Positions 24,122 through 36,157 are shown, counted from the first letter of the stretch. The stretch is 64,000 bases of DNA from Aspidapion aeneum (GCA_963576565.1 OY755039.1:131829140-131893139); one strand, 5' to 3'. Translations and numbers: made by a program. The notes: generated from the letters alone by a model not told the origin.

Positions 24122-25071
24122 TTAAAACCTTAAAAATTTACACAAAAAAACCTAGAATAAATTTTCGTCGTCTTGCCCCACTACCGGGTAAGTTGGCGAA
24201 CCTATTGGGGCAAAATATAAGTCACAAATGAATGTCCTCTTCTTTTTTTGTAAGTTGCACACCTCATGCTACCCACCCTCGTACCCTCCACATTTATCCA
24301 GTTCTCTATTGGAGGTTCAATCGATGGTTCCTGGTACCCCGGACTGAAAATATTTTCATTGTTTCTTTTTTGTTTCTGGTAGGTTTTGATTAACATAATT
24401 AAAACTTTCTTTTAAACTTTTAGGGCTTTACCATGGGTTTTCCTTTTATTTTCTTGTTCAATTTTTTCCAAGTTCTTTTTTTCAAGCTCTTCTTAATTTT
24501 AATCCGACATAATAATGGAAGCTCTCTGCTCTGATGACTTCATCATGTTGGCCCCGTCAACTTGCCCCAGGGTACAATTTTTTAGTAAAAAATAAAAAAC
24601 AAAAACAGAAAAACACCAAAGATGGTCATTTACATTTTCTTATATTAAAAATATAATAAAAAATTTCCTATTTACTAACAAATATTATTCTTACATTAGA
24701 TTGGTTCCCAAAAGATTATTTTTCGGCATTAAACTTTACAAGCGATCACTCGGATTATAGGTTTTGTGTGCCACTGTACTATTATTATTTTTACGGGCTA
24801 CATTTATATTTAACCCATAAAACTCGACTAAATAGTTTTAAAAGCACAGTAATAAACTCGTTGCGATTTATAATTTTGTTTCAAATTCAGGTCGTTAACT
24901 TGCCCCGTTCGTCTTCTTGCCCCGCTCTCCCCTACTGGTTTTTTTAAAATAAAAGGTATGCAAAAATAGTCATATATTCCTTTATTGACAACATGTATGC
25001 TCTGATAAATTCATTATTTATGTTATTAATAGGTTATATCTATCTGAAAATGCTGTAAATATTTTTTTTTC

Positions 25072-25411
25072 AGGGTGTCGTTTTTTCGTATCTCTATGGT
25101 CCCACAATACAGCAACTCGGTGCTTTTGTTGATAAACTGTATAGTTTTTGAAATATGAATTTTCAAAGTTTGGTCATTTTGGTCTTATGGGATTCCCTAC
25201 CCTAAATTTCGCTAAATGACGTTTTTCCGAATCTTAATTCAGGGTGTGGTTTTTTGTATCTCTATGGTTCCACAATACTGCAACTCGGTGCTTTTGTTGA
25301 TAAACTGTATAGTTTTTGAAATATGAATTTTCAAAGTTTGGTCATTTTGGTCTTATGGGATTCCCTACCCTACCCTAATTTTCGCTCAGGGTGTCGTTTT
25401 TTCGTATCTCT
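25072..25411 (+). repeat. Tandem duplication, unit about 165 bp (2.2 units)
   Basis: Units start with CAGGGTGTCGTTTTTTCGTA, CAGGGTGTGGTTTTTTGTAT and again CAGGGTGTCGTTTTTTCGTA. They share TTGTTGATAAACTGTATAGT and GGTCTTATGGGATTCCCTAC. The third unit is cut at 25411, where another CAGTGGCGTA end (25413) begins. Confidence 0.8.
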
Positions 25412-27417
25412 GCAGTGGCGTAGCGTTTGTGTCACCCCCCTAATTTGCTGCTAATTGTATGATCAAAAGTAAAAAAGAAAATGCCAAAAAGATATTTTTG
25501 ATGTAGATTTGATTAGTTTTTAATTGCAAATTTTTTTTATTTGCCCTTACCAACATTGTTACTTGTCTTACAAATAATTGCAAAACCAAGGCAATCCCGC
25601 TTTCCTCGATTTGTCTTTGTTGAAAATGTATTCAAAAGGCGGCATCAATCTGAAACGCTTTGATCTTTTCGTCAAGAATTCGTTTTGCATTTAGTTCTTA
25701 TTATTCGTCTCCGCAGTGGCAGTGGATCAACGAGAAAAAAACTCGATTTCTTTTGATGCTGCTATTGCTGGCTGCTGCTCCTGCAGATGCTGATGCTGTT
25801 GGTAAATATTTCTGTTAGTTTCAAGAGTTGTACGAAAAATTCCTCCATAACATGTTGAATTAACGACCAAAATTACGGAATAAGCATAACTGCGATGCGT
25901 TTGCGGTCTGCCGACCTTTTACCCACTTTGAAGGAAACAAATTTTAGTAACTCCATAAAAATAAGACTTAGTAAAAATTTGAAATTTAAGAAATAATTTT
26001 AAAACCCTGTATCTTCTAAACTTTGATAGTTTCGGACCAAGGCCAATATAAACAAATAAGAATATTTTGAGCTTCTGTAACTTTGGACAATTACCTAGAA
26101 CTCACCTTGTATATACATATACTTGATTAATCTAAATATTACTCTTAATTGTAAAACTTTTGGTAAAGCATCTATTAGAGTTAATGGGTTTCGTCAATGG
26201 TCGAGCAGACAATGCGTTTTTGGCGATTGTTGCGGGCTTTTTGTTTGACTGTCTAGGGACCCCCGTCACCTATCAATCAGAAGTCGTGCTACCACTTTTT
26301 GTCAACTCAACTTCATACCAGACGCTAGGACCGCTCGTTCTTTGCTCTCTCCTGCGCTGCGTTCTGCAAGTTGCACCATAGCAGATATTTAAAATAGCTT
26401 TGACTGGTGCTTGCATATCAAATACGGGAATTTATAAGGAGAAATAATGTGATTGCGGTATCTTTTGTTTGTCTGATGGTGAATTTTGTCGCTCGTTAAG
26501 CGCTACCAAGTTTAAAATAAAAGTGTCGCGTCCGCAAATATATCTTTTGATATTCAAATTTTGTTATAGACAATAATTTAAGAAAACTTGTACCGGCTAA
26601 CACTTTTTCAATTCAATACAATATACCTTTATTTATAAAATACAATAATTAATAACAAATATGTCTAACTTATAGTGGCAGTATCCAGCCTAAGCTGCTC
26701 TAAATACATACTAAATTTACGAAAAAATATTCTTATATATTGCAAATCATAAGCAACATACCAAAGTCGAATTTAAAACCTAGACTTTTATTTAACTATA
26801 ATTAAAGTCGACAGTATTTATTATGGTTTTTAATAGTAAACCAAATCTTTATGTGGAAAGATAAGCTATCATATTCCAATAAAAAACTGTCAAAATACGG
26901 CCTGACACTAAGATGGCATGACTTTATGCCAATAAGTCTCTAATAGCGCACTGCGATATTTTTAGTGCATGTATTACTAAGTATAGCTTTAAGTTATTAA
27001 TAACTATTAATTGTACAGCATTATTTGTTAATATTCATATTAAAAGAAAAAATGCCTTTATCCGGTTATATTTAAAGGACCAACCTACCAGTTAGAAAGT
27101 ATTGATGGTGAACCAATACGAAATGTTTTTTATGAATGAGAACTTTAAAAAACTAAAACACATGGAATTTATGTGGTTGAAAAATTTTGAAGAAGAACAT
27201 AAGTAATAAGGAGCAATATTTTGTTAAATGGCTGGGGTTCTCCGACAAATTTAATTCTTAGATAGCCCAGTATGATGTTGTTGTTCTAATGTATTTTTCT
27301 ATATTTATACGTGTCATAGCTAATCAAACTAATATAATTTATAAATCTGAATTGTGTTTGCCTCCTAAGTTAAATAAAATAAAATTGTTTGCAAAAAATG
27401 TGTGTTTATTATTTATA
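25412..27417. other. Stretch without a supportable gene
   Basis: A single CAGTGGCGTA end starts at 25413. The frame at 26160-26381 (73 codons) would have to start at TTG, is less AT-rich than its surroundings, and has one hydrophobic stretch but no family motif; I cannot support it as a gene. The rest, especially 26560-27280, is AT-rich and looks unique rather than repeated within this window. Confidence 0.4.
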
Positions 27418-27838
27418 TTATATACCATTCATTCTACAACATTGTTTATTGTTATTTACATTGAAAGATAAAAACTGCTTAAGAGTATACTTCATTACAC
27501 TAATAATCAACAAATTCACATGAATTTTCACTAAAGTCGCAACCTTTTTCTCCCTCGCTAAGCACCCCTCTTCTTCATTGACCTGGGCTTGTGGATTTAA
27601 GTATTCTGCAAAATATATCTCAATATTGTTAACATAATCTTGTAATCCCAAATCATTTAATTCCACACAAAATGCATCGTGAGTCATAAATCCAACAATG
27701 TATCGAGTACATGCCCATGCCGCTTTATAAAATTTAATTAAAATTAAAATTAATTGGTTCACTATTCAAAACTCTTTCAAATTCTTGATTAAAATTTTGA
27801 TGCAGATCTAAAAGATAACTTTCTACATCACCTTCCAT
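27418..27838 (-). pseudogene. Small unknown ORF, frame broken
   Basis: Reading leftwards, an ATG at 27838 opens a 34-codon frame starting MEGDVESYLLDL that stops at 27734-27736 in a TTTTAATTTTAATTAA tract. From about 27762 a second frame runs through KFYKAAWACTRYI and ends at 27418, with an unconvincing low-complexity C-terminal part. A small indel in the AT-rich tract could join them, so this may be one decayed gene of about 110-120 codons. It follows the 115-codon frame at 27884-28231 on the same strand after only 45 bases, suggesting shared origin. I do not recognise the product. Confidence 0.35.
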
Positions 27839-27883
27839 CTTATAAAACTTCTTTGATGTAATTTTTAATAATATAATGTCACT

Positions 27884-28231
27884 TTACAGCATTCCAAATT
27901 CAAATAAAGCTTTATTGTTTTTCAAACTTGTAGCGGCTTGTCCCAAATATGTTAAGGTATAGTTTTCACCACCACTCTTCTTGTTGACTGCTTCCACAAA
28001 ATTACTTTCTATCGTTTTAATAATGCGTTTGAGCAAAAATACTTTAAATGTAGTAGTCCCATTAAACAGCGTCATCAAAATTGATTTTCCAAATTGTGTA
28101 TTAACTATACGCATTTCATTGATTAGGTAGGAACTGCTGACTTGTAGAGAACTAATGGATTTTAATTCGACTATTTGGTCATTATTTATTTCAGAGTGAA
28201 TTTGTTGAAGCACGTTTTTTGTAATATTCAT
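27884..28231 (-). CDS. Hypothetical 115-residue protein
   Basis: An uninterrupted minus-strand frame of 115 codons starts with MNITKNVLQQIHSEINN. It shows mixed polar and hydrophobic composition that is not a simple repeat or plain AT-rich noise. The middle reads NTQFGKSILMTLFNGTTTFK, followed by VFLLKRIIKT, and the end has YTLTYLGQA. The pattern of a (T/N)xxG(K/D) turn, then a VFLxKR segment, then a YLG ending recalls small uncharacterised proteins that I remember as recurrent in arthropod repeats. That is recollection, not a search result. No signal peptide or membrane segment is visible. The ATG at 28231 is the only sensible start. Upstream DNA holds repeated CTCAAGGCCATT and CTTGACTTGT motifs that could be promoter or terminal repeats of a mobile element. 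Confidence 0.45.
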   Translation of the reverse strand: MNITKNVLQQIHSEINNDQIVELKSISSLQVSSSYLINEMRIVNTQFGKSILMTLFNGTTTFKVFLLKRIIKTIESNFVEAVNKKSGGENYTLTYLGQAATSLKNNKALFEFGML

Positions 28232-28379
28232 AATGCTCTTTTAAACGAATTATTTCACTATAACAACAACAACACTCTGCTTTTACTAAAACGAAGCTCT
28301 TAAATGATAATGCTTGCTGTGTGGCTGAGATCGGCCTTTAAAGACAAGCCGCATAACCCCCACTCTTTTACAATAAATG

Positions 28380-28700
28380 TGATGTGAACTTAAACTTCTC
28401 TTGACTTGTCGGTTGAAAAATTTGGGGCTCAAGGCCATTTATTATCGAGGTCAATAATACCTTTTGCACCTGCATACAAAGCATAATGAATGAACACCTG
28501 GTGTAATTAGTAACAAGAGAATGCAATCTTTACTTAAACTTGTCTTGACTTGTTGGGTAATAAATTTAGACTCAAGGCCATTCATTTTCGAGGTCAATAT
28601 AACACCCTTTGTTGTGAAATATATACAACCTTGACTCATTAATGCGTAATGAATGGCCGGACTTGAAGTATTAATTTTAGCTCAAGGCCATTCTCAGGGT
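28380..28700. repeat. Short dispersed motifs upstream of the small ORFs
   Basis: The words CTTGACTTGT, GGCTCAAGGCCATT and TCGAGGTCAAT recur two to three times (for example 28398 and 28546; 28430, 28572 and 28680; 28446 and 28590), giving two diverged units of about 145 bp. They lie between the hypothetical ORFs and the decayed tandem repeat to the right. Confidence 0.55.
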
Positions 28701-29330
28701 AAAAAAAATTCCACCCGCGTTGTTCGCCTTCACATACAAAAGACAAAGACCCACTCACACCTACACACCTGCACATAAAAGACAAAGACACACATAAATT
28801 TACATTGTTATATCAAGGTTAAAAGACCACCCACAGTGTTCGCCTCTGTACACAAAAGATAATGGCCTTCGCAACTAGGCGATATCATATCAAAGCCAAA
28901 AAGACCGCCCACGCTATTCGGCTATTGTCAAAAAGACAAAGATTCACTCGCACCTGCTCACAAAAGACAAAGGCTCACATAACTGTACATTGTCATATCA
29001 AGATCAAAAAAGCACTAATACTATTGGTCTATGCTCAAAAAGCCCCCGTCCACACTCCTCCTCATACAAAATTACCTACTATTGGCCTATGCTTAAAAAA
29101 CTAGTCGCACTATTCGGCTATTGTCAAAAAAACAAGGATCCACTTGCACCTGCACATAAAAAATAAAAGCTCACATAACTGCACATTGTAATATCAAAGT
29201 CAAAAATGCACTCGGACTATTCGCCTATGCTCTAAAAGGGTACCTACACCATTAGGCTATTGTTAAAAAGACAATGACCCTTCGCCTATTGTTAAAAACA
29301 CACCTGCATCCAAAAGAACAATAGAACAAA
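28700..29330 (+). repeat. Decayed tandem repeat (CACTATTCGGCTATTGTCAAAA type)
   Basis: Phrases such as CTATTCGGCTATTG (28914, 29110), CTCACATAACTGYACATTGT (28973, 29168), CACAAAAGACAAAG and CACCTGCACATAAAA recur in the same order, with a period of roughly 195 bp for the clearest pair and shorter units nested inside. The 80-codon frame at 28862-29104 reads through this repeat and is not a convincing gene. Confidence 0.6.
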
Positions 29331-29763
29331 GGCTTTATTTCTGGGAATTCCCTCCTCATTTTGGTCTGGAAGGAACATATATCTACTACTAACGTAAAAT
29401 GCACGTACTCCAGACGTACATGGTACATGGGACATCAAATAAAAATAACAAAAGTGTAGAATTCGAACTAGGTACCATTAAAAACTATTCTGGCTTCCTG
29501 AACATTCCTACTATAGAGTGATTGAAGAAATGACTATAGAAACTATAAAAAATTTACAGAAAAGGCAAAATTGAGGGTAACCCCACAAAAATGATATTTG
29601 TTATGATTGTAGGTAAGTACTATACCCAATATTATATCTAATAGTAAAAGTGTATAATGCATTAAATTGTTGTAGTCTTTTTTGTATTAATTTATATTTT
29701 AAAAATAAAAAGTTGATCAAAAACTTAAAATATAAGTATTGTCGTTAATTTTTAAAAAATATT
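29331..29763. other. Non-coding stretch
   Basis: No gene, element end or clear repeat is visible. Confidence 0.35.
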
Positions 29764-29900
29764 TTGCATACTGTAGGTACTCTGAAAATTCTGAGATCGC
29801 TTTACAAACTTCTAGAAAAATTGTAGGTACTCTAAAAATTCAGAGGTTAACTTACAATATTGTATAAAAATTGCGTGTAGGTACTCTAATTATTCCGAGG
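29764..29900 (+). repeat. Three diverged units of about 50 bp
   Basis: TGTAGGTACTCTGAAAATTC, TGTAGGTACTCTAAAAATTC and TGTAGGTACTCTAATTATTC recur at about 29773, 29823 and 29876, each followed by a GAG or CGAGG motif. Confidence 0.7.
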
Positions 29901-29989
29901 TAAGTTGACGAGTCGCCCATGGAAATTCCGAGGCAGGTCTCGTGGGCTTGTCGCTACCCATGGAGACGCCAGGCTTTCAGGATGCAGTA

Positions 29990-30110
29990 ACCCTAGTTTG
30001 GGCTAGTCACTGCATCCTGGAAGCTAGAATCAACTGTCAAAGTGCGGTCCTCATATTTTTGCATTCTCAACTACCTATAACGCCTGCACTACTTAAATTA
30101 TTAAATGTTC
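29990..30110 (+). repeat. Dispersed repeat fragment, copy 1
   Basis: TAGAATCAACTGTCAAAGTG, GTCCTCATATTTTTGCATTC and AACTACCTATAACGCCTGCA align with 34755-34815 in the same orientation and spacing. The 60-codon frame at 29942-30124 lies across this repeat and is not supported as a gene. A short inverted pair (CAGGATGCAGTAACC and GTCACTGCATCCTGG) lies just left. Confidence 0.55.
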
Positions 30111-30124
30111 TGCTTCTTGATTAA

Positions 30125-30744
30125 GGATCTGTGGCAGTTCTTTAGCTCTTGACTGGGTGGCATTTAGAAAGAAGCTAGCCTAATTTTCGAATTCGCTCAT
30201 TTAAGTATGTTTTACCAGCCTTTCAAGTTGTAGAACTAATAAAAAAGTACCAATCTTGCTCAATAGAAACCTAGCAATTTGATAAATATGTTAATTAAAT
30301 TAACACTATATACACTGATGAATCAAGCAAACTTGACTAAAAATGCAGCGCGAAACGAGTTCTTAAAAACTCCCAGCAACCAGTGTTGATGAAAAGGTAT
30401 TTAGTGTCCAGCAAGCAGGATAACGAATAGAAAATCTCCAAAGAATTGACTGAATACCTTTTTGAAACGTTGTCTGAATTCATAATTAATTGGATAAATA
30501 CTTACTTTTGTTATTTTTGGCATCTATAATACCAACTAATTAAAAAAGTTTAATCGTCGTGAATATAAATAACTAAAAACTACATAGTATTTTTTTTTTG
30601 TATATGGCTCTGGATTTTATATATGGCTCTGGAGAAATGTATTAAAAAATAAAAATTAATTAAATTAATTGGCAAGTATCGAGTACAATATTTTTAAAAA
30701 TACGTTTTTATTTGTTTACTATTAATTATAACATAATTGCCGCG
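30125..30744. other. Non-coding stretch
   Basis: AT-rich with a direct TGGCTCTGGA duplication near 30605 and 30625. No gene seen. Confidence 0.35.
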
Positions 30745-32345
30745 ATATTGGATTTATGACATCATATAGGCCCTCCTACTCAAATTTGAGGCAAACACCT
30801 GGCGAGTTAACATTAAGTGAGCCATCACCAATAGATCGAGGGTAGCCTTGAACTTTTTTGCTCAATCTTAAATTTAAAAAAAAAAAAATTATAATTAAAA
30901 AAGATCCAATTTTATTTATATTTCTTGAGATATAAAGGTAACTAAAACGATAATTGATTTCAAACAAGTTCATTTGCAAACAAGTCATAACTCATACAAT
31001 TTTTCTGTTGAGTTGAAGTTGATATTGCAAAAGTTTGTGAAAAAACATGGAAAATATCGCAATTTTGGATTTATGACGCCAGATAGGCACTCTTGCTCAA
31101 ATTTGAGGGATACACCAGGCGACTTTTTATTGAGTGATCCATAACCAATCGATTTGACGTAGTCTAAAACTTTCTTCTCCAATTTTTTTTTCTTGACTAA
31201 AAAAAACTTTTAAAAAATAGTTTGTTATTTTTTAAGATATAATGCACATTTCTTTACTCTCTTACTTGGTGTTCTGTTGCAAACAAAAGACAAACTTTGG
31301 CTAATAATGTTTGCTCAATTAATTTAAAAAAAAACTGTAAAATATGTTTTTCTTTGCAAGAAAATAGCAATGAACAAAGTGAACAAATTAGCGTTATATC
31401 TTATAAACTTACAAAGATATATATATTTTTTTTAATAATAAAAAATATAGAAACATTTTTTTAGTCAAAATTTCTTTTATATCTTTGTTAGTTTTTAACA
31501 TGTAAAGCTAAATTCTTTACTACGTTAATTAATGCTCTCTTCCAAACCAAAAGCATATTTGCAGCTTTTCTGTAAAACTATTCATAAATTAATATTTAAT
31601 CATACTTTATTGTCAATAACAAAAAAAGCATTATTTTAACAAAGCAGGCTAAAAATACTATATAAATACAAAAATATATTTTTTTAAACTACTTTTAATT
31701 ATAAATACATAAAATTTTAGTCCTCTCGCAACCACAGAAAAAAAAACAAAATTATATAAAACTAAAATAAAATATAAAATAAAGTATTGATCGAGGGTAG
31801 TCTAAAACTTTCTTGCTCAATCTAAAAATTTTAAAATTTATTTAACACTTAGAAAAATAACAATATCTTTTTTGGTTCTTGAGATATAAAGCTTATTAGA
31901 AAGACAATTAGAATGCCGTTCTATTTCAAACAAATTATAACCAATACAATTTTTCTCTAAAGTTGAGATGGCAAAAGTTAAAAGCAAAAGTTTTTGAAAA
32001 GACATGGAAAAATTGGATTTATGACGTCACACAGGCGCTCTTTCTCAAATTTGAGGCAAACACCTGATGATTAACATAGTCTTAAACTCTCTTCTTTAAA
32101 TTTTTTTTCGGGTAAAAAAAGTTTGTATTTCTTTGCCTTTTAAAAAAAATTAATATGTTTGTTAGTTTTTAAGTTAAAAAGCTAATTTCTTCACTATATT
32201 TATTCGTATTCTCTTGGAAACACAAAACACTCTGACAGTTTTCTGTGAAGCTAATTTACCGAAAGTTTAAAGCCAAAATTTGCGAAAAAACATTGAAAAA
32301 GCCGCTATCTTTGATTTATGACGTCACTCAGTCCCTTCCACTGAA
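30745..32345 (+). repeat. Highly diverged long-unit tandem repeat
   Basis: The phrase GATTTATGACRYCA followed by CTCAAATTTGAGG recurs at about 30750, 31068 and 32006, with a weaker copy at 32313. CTTTCTTGCTCAATCT- and GAGATATAAAG-like phrases recur between them in the same order. The basic unit is about 320 bp, with AT-rich filler between 31200 and 31780. The small minus-strand frames at 30776-30988 and 30985-31182 are copies of each other within these units, not genes. Confidence 0.65.
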
Positions 32346-33092
32346 ATAGGAAGCAATAATCCTCAACTATATAGCAATTATCGAAAATTTAAGATGGCGG
32401 ACTTATACATCTCTTTATAAAGGATAATCGCTTTTTTTGGTTGCGAGGAATTTTTACCCCCTATAAACCAAGCAAAAATTTTGGATGTCCAAACAATCGT
32501 CCTTCTTTACTAAATTTTGTACACATATACAGTACCCTTTCACGGTTCCAAGAACATACTTCGTTAAGTTTTTTGTTAACTTTTCTGTGGGGCAGAGGCC
32601 ATGTACTGATGTACGAGATTCGTACAGACATAAGTTTCTTATTTATTAAAGTTCTTCACAACCGGGACAACCCTGTATATCCTGAATATATTTTTAAAAG
32701 CTGTTAAAATTTCTAATAAACAAGGCGAAATTAATACCTGTGTACTGGCCTTCATCTGCATCATCATATCGCTCGCTGAATGAGCGTTACATAGCCGAGC
32801 CTGACGGCTCAGTTCAATTCACTACCCACCAAAACTGCTAAACGCGCCTAAAGAAGTTTACACTTCAAAAAAAGAGGAAAGCGTGCTATACCAATTTTTG
32901 ACGCATTTATGAGAGTAGGATTTTCTTAAGGTCGATAAGTATATCAGTAGTAACTCAATCAGGTCACTTACAAATTGAGAGGAACTTTGATGACGTCACC
33001 GCGATGCCTAATTTCAAATTCACCTAATTTACTTTTACACGAACATAAATCCCTACCTCATTTTACCACAGGTATTATGGTGAGTATGCCAA
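32346..33092. other. Stretch without a supportable gene
   Basis: The 88-codon frame at 32441-32707 has no recognisable motif. I see no element ends. Confidence 0.35.
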
Positions 33093-33528
33093 TACAGTGA
33101 AACCTTTCCTTACGGACACCTCTATTAAGCGGACACTCCCTTTAGGCGGACAAATTTATAGGAATCAAGCTTTTGCCTATGTCTTCACATGTAAAATTCC
33201 CTCCTATAACCGGACACTCTAATAACCGGACGCGGACAATTTTATTGGGTTAAAAAATTCTGAAATCTCTATTAACCGGACGCGAACCTCTGTCAGCGGG
33301 ACGGAGCGCTGCAACACGGGCATAATATTATGTAGTATGTTGGCAACAATGCACTCTGCAGCCGGGGAATTACCTCTTTCCGTTTTAATTCGGAGACTAA
33401 ATACGTCTGTCGTATTTACAACATTATTTTATTCGGCGGGACTGAGGAGTGTTTATTTTTATAGTTCAGTTGGGTAATAATAGATCTCTTTGAACCGTGA
33501 GTGTCCGCTTATAGGAGGTTTCACTGTA
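33093..33528. mobile_element. pogo-type MITE, copy 1
   Basis: The left end TACAGTGAAACCTTTCCTTA and the right end, whose reverse complement is TACAGTGAAACCTCCTATAA, form inverted repeats, with TA on each side as expected of pogo/Tc1-mariner insertions. GGACACTC and AACCGGACGCG words recur inside. This copy has lost the transposase remnant seen in its relatives at 45077 and 63761. Confidence 0.8.
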
Positions 33529-33819
33529 TTTTATAACAAATGCCTTAAAATTACTGTTTACATTAATAGTCTTCAAATCCTCCGAACTCCCCACATGTCC
33601 CCTTCCCCAAAAAAAGATGAAAGCCCCCCAGAAAAAAGATTCTATGTACGGCCCTAGCAGAAAAAGTGATTCCTTCTACGGAGTACGGATAGATGGCTGA
33701 GGTGAAGTATGGCCTACTACCGTCACTTATTCAAATTTTAAAGATAATAAAAATTTTAAAAATTACATTTTCTAACCTTGTTTTTTTTTATATAAAAATC
33801 GGGTGAAACTTGTGACAAA

Positions 33820-34460
33820 AATGTGCTTTTTTAAACGACGTCCATTTACGGACGTCGCTCGAGAGTTTGTAATTAATCAAACCCCACTGACTTTAAAATG
33901 GGAACTTTATTTTCTACAATAAAGTATGGAACACATTTTTTAAACCTTTAACAAAATTAATTTTTATGGTGATTTGTAAAAATTGATTTAATTTACAGAC
34001 GCCTGGGAAGTTTTGATCTGGAAACCAATCTTACATTATTATACAGCGTTTAAAAGATATTTTAATTGTCTACATTGGACTATAAAATACAACTTTTGAT
34101 AGAGGACTTGGTTTTTAAGGTAATGGGGTATAACCTTAGAGAAACATGTGTTTTTTTTTTAATTTTTACATTTTCTCAATGAACGGACGCCGCTGGAGCG
34201 TTTGTAAAACTAATCTTGCCTTGTTATACACCCTTTAAAAGGAAATTTTATATTTTACAATAACGTATTGAGAAAATTTTTTGATATTGAGCTTGGTGTT
34301 TTAGAAAATGTTTATTCTTTTCATTTTTTTACATTACCTCAATAAACGGATGCCGCTGCGCGCTGAAGGAGTTGTCGTTAGTCGTACCCCACTGTTTTAT
34401 ATATTATTAAAAAGGAAAGTTTATTGTCTATATTAAAGATACTTACATTTTTTCCCCTAA
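33820..34460 (+). repeat. Diverged tandem repeat of about 150-190 bp units
   Basis: ACGGACGTCGCTCGAGAG (about 33850), ACAGACGCCTGGGAAG (33998), ACGGACGCCGCTGGAGCG (34184) and ACGGATGCCGCTGCGCG (34336) start successive units. Each is followed by a T-rich stretch, a CCACTG- or TTATA-type stretch, and a phrase like TTTATTTTCTACAATAAAGT. Units are unequal and strongly diverged. The 70-codon frame at 34424-34636 begins in the last unit and is not supported. Confidence 0.55.
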
Positions 34461-35039
34461 AAAGCTTAGTTTTGAAGAAAATTTTAAAAGAACCTAAAAA
34501 ATGTGATGGGTCTTTTTGCAACTGTTATCGGGGCTTCTTGCAGCTAAAATTTAAAAAGCTAATAAAGTTTTATTTTAAGGATAGATTTTACACATTTTTC
34601 ATGCATTTATGTGTCATCGTAGCTTTAAGGCTTTAAATTATAAAAAATTTGAACACTACTATAAGAGGAAGGGAGATAATAAAAAATTTGACCAAAAACT
34701 GGGTTAGCAACATCCAGATCGTTAATATGTGACCTATTCTAAGCGAGAATCCAGTGTTAAACTGCTGTCCTCATATTTTACATGCTCAACTACCTCGAAA
34801 GCCTGCACTAGTCTAGTAGCGTAAAAATAATTGCCGTAACCAGACAGAATAGCTCATAGAACATATATGCCAAATTTGATTAAAATCGGTTAAGTAGTTT
34901 CTGAAATTAGAAGTAACAAAAAATTGTCATCTAGCTTACCATATTTTTTGTTTCTAACATTGCACTGACACTAATATTCGCACACAAAGTGAAGAAACCA
35001 TAAAAATATTCAATCTGACAGTGTTGACACGCCTGCGCA
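34461..35039. other. Stretch with dispersed repeat fragments
   Basis: 34755-34815 is the second copy of the fragment at 29990-30110. GATTAAAATCGGTTAAGTAG at about 34882 resembles the GAAAATCGGTTT block of the microsatellite-bearing family 2. No gene seen. Confidence 0.45.
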
Positions 35040-35270
35040 GTTTGATGTATTTCCTGTATTTCCCAAGTATTTCCCGGTATTTCCCAGTATTTCCCGGTAT
35101 TTTCTAGTATTTCCTTGTACTTCCTTGTACTTCCTAGTATTTTCTAGTATTTCCTAGTATTTCCTAGTATTTCCCAGTACTTCTTAAGTATTTCCTGGTA
35201 TTTTCTGTAATTTCCCCTAGCCTGTACACCAAAAGAAAATACCGGGCCAACCCTCGCTATTACCGCCTGG
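35040..35270 (+). repeat. TATTTCCYRG minisatellite, copy 2
   Basis: About 18 degenerate 10-bp units (GTATTTCCCA, GTATTTCCTA, GTACTTCCTT and so on). The right flank (CTGTACACCAAAAGAAAATA, then CCAACCCTCGC) matches the flank of the array at 22481-22680, so both belong to one dispersed element. Confidence 0.8.
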
Positions 35271-36157
35271 CTTTATTGCAATAAGTCCATATTATCGTTA
35301 AAAGAACATAGGTACTTAATACACCGACAAATAAAATAAGTTCCAAAGTATAGTCTCTGCCTCCCTCACTATAATAGATATTCATGCAGATTGCTATTAA
35401 CGGTTCTGTTAATTTAATTTATTGCAAACAACAGATACTGAATAAATCATACATTCTTTAATCGATCTCGAGGATATAATTGTATATCGAGGAGACTATC
35501 TTAAATTATGTATGCCTAGAAACCACGGTGCACTTATCTGAAGTAGGTAGTTACTTAGAATAAGTTGTTGGGTTACATAGCTACTAGAACCTATAGTAAG
35601 TAAATTTAATATTATACAAACGCGAAACCAAAATATAATAGCTGTAAAGTTAAAATATAAAGTTTGTTTTATTCCAGTTATTTCAATAAATCTCTAAAAT
35701 AATATTTCTGGAAGAACCATTATTACAGAGGTTGGTTTTATTGGAATATTTAAAGTTACGACCTGCTCTCCTCAGCCCTCAAGTGTTTTAAATTTTATTC
35801 TTATAAAGTAAGAGGATCAGAATTGGGAGAAAATTAAACCGAGTTAAGGGCTTGTTCTTAAATAATATTGGTTTTTTACTTTACTGCAGCACGGCGAAAA
35901 ATAGGGTAATATTTTTCGATTGGGATATGTATGTAAGTATGTAAATATGTATGTTTGTGTCACGCTAGAGGCTAAAAGATTAAACCGATTTTGACAAAAA
36001 AGGTGTCGTTGAATTGCTACTGATCCCGAAAGTGCTATAGGCTATATTTTTTGAAATAGGAATCAAAATGGCGGTCTCCAGAAGCCATTTTGTCACATAA
36101 TGTAGGCTTTAAGGCATAAAAATTATCTAAATTTCACGCGATTTTATTGCAATTCTT
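35271..36157. other. Non-coding stretch
   Basis: A short GTATGTAAGTATGTAAATAT tract followed by GATTAAACCGATTTTGACAA (about 35928-35998) has the layout of a microsatellite-bearing element core, but no ends were found. No gene seen. Confidence 0.4.

Larger units (their letters stand above)
23492..24934. mobile_element. 1.44-kb TIR element (GGGGAGAGCGGGGCAAG ends) with nested MITEs
   Basis: The left end TAGGGGAGAGCGGGGCAAGA matches the reverse complement of the right end over 20 bp without mismatch. The outermost TA on each side may be a TA target duplication. CTTGCCCC/GGGGCAAG words recur inside (about 24172, 24212, 24563). Two CAGTGGCGTA elements (23589-23774 and 23962 to about 24121) are nested in the left half. 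No transposase is seen; a 64-codon minus-strand frame at 24202-24396 has no motif. Confidence 0.75.

Noticed and set aside
26160..26381. 73-codon frame with a hydrophobic stretch
   Set aside because: It starts at TTG, has no motif and no conserved context. Only its slightly different composition drew attention.
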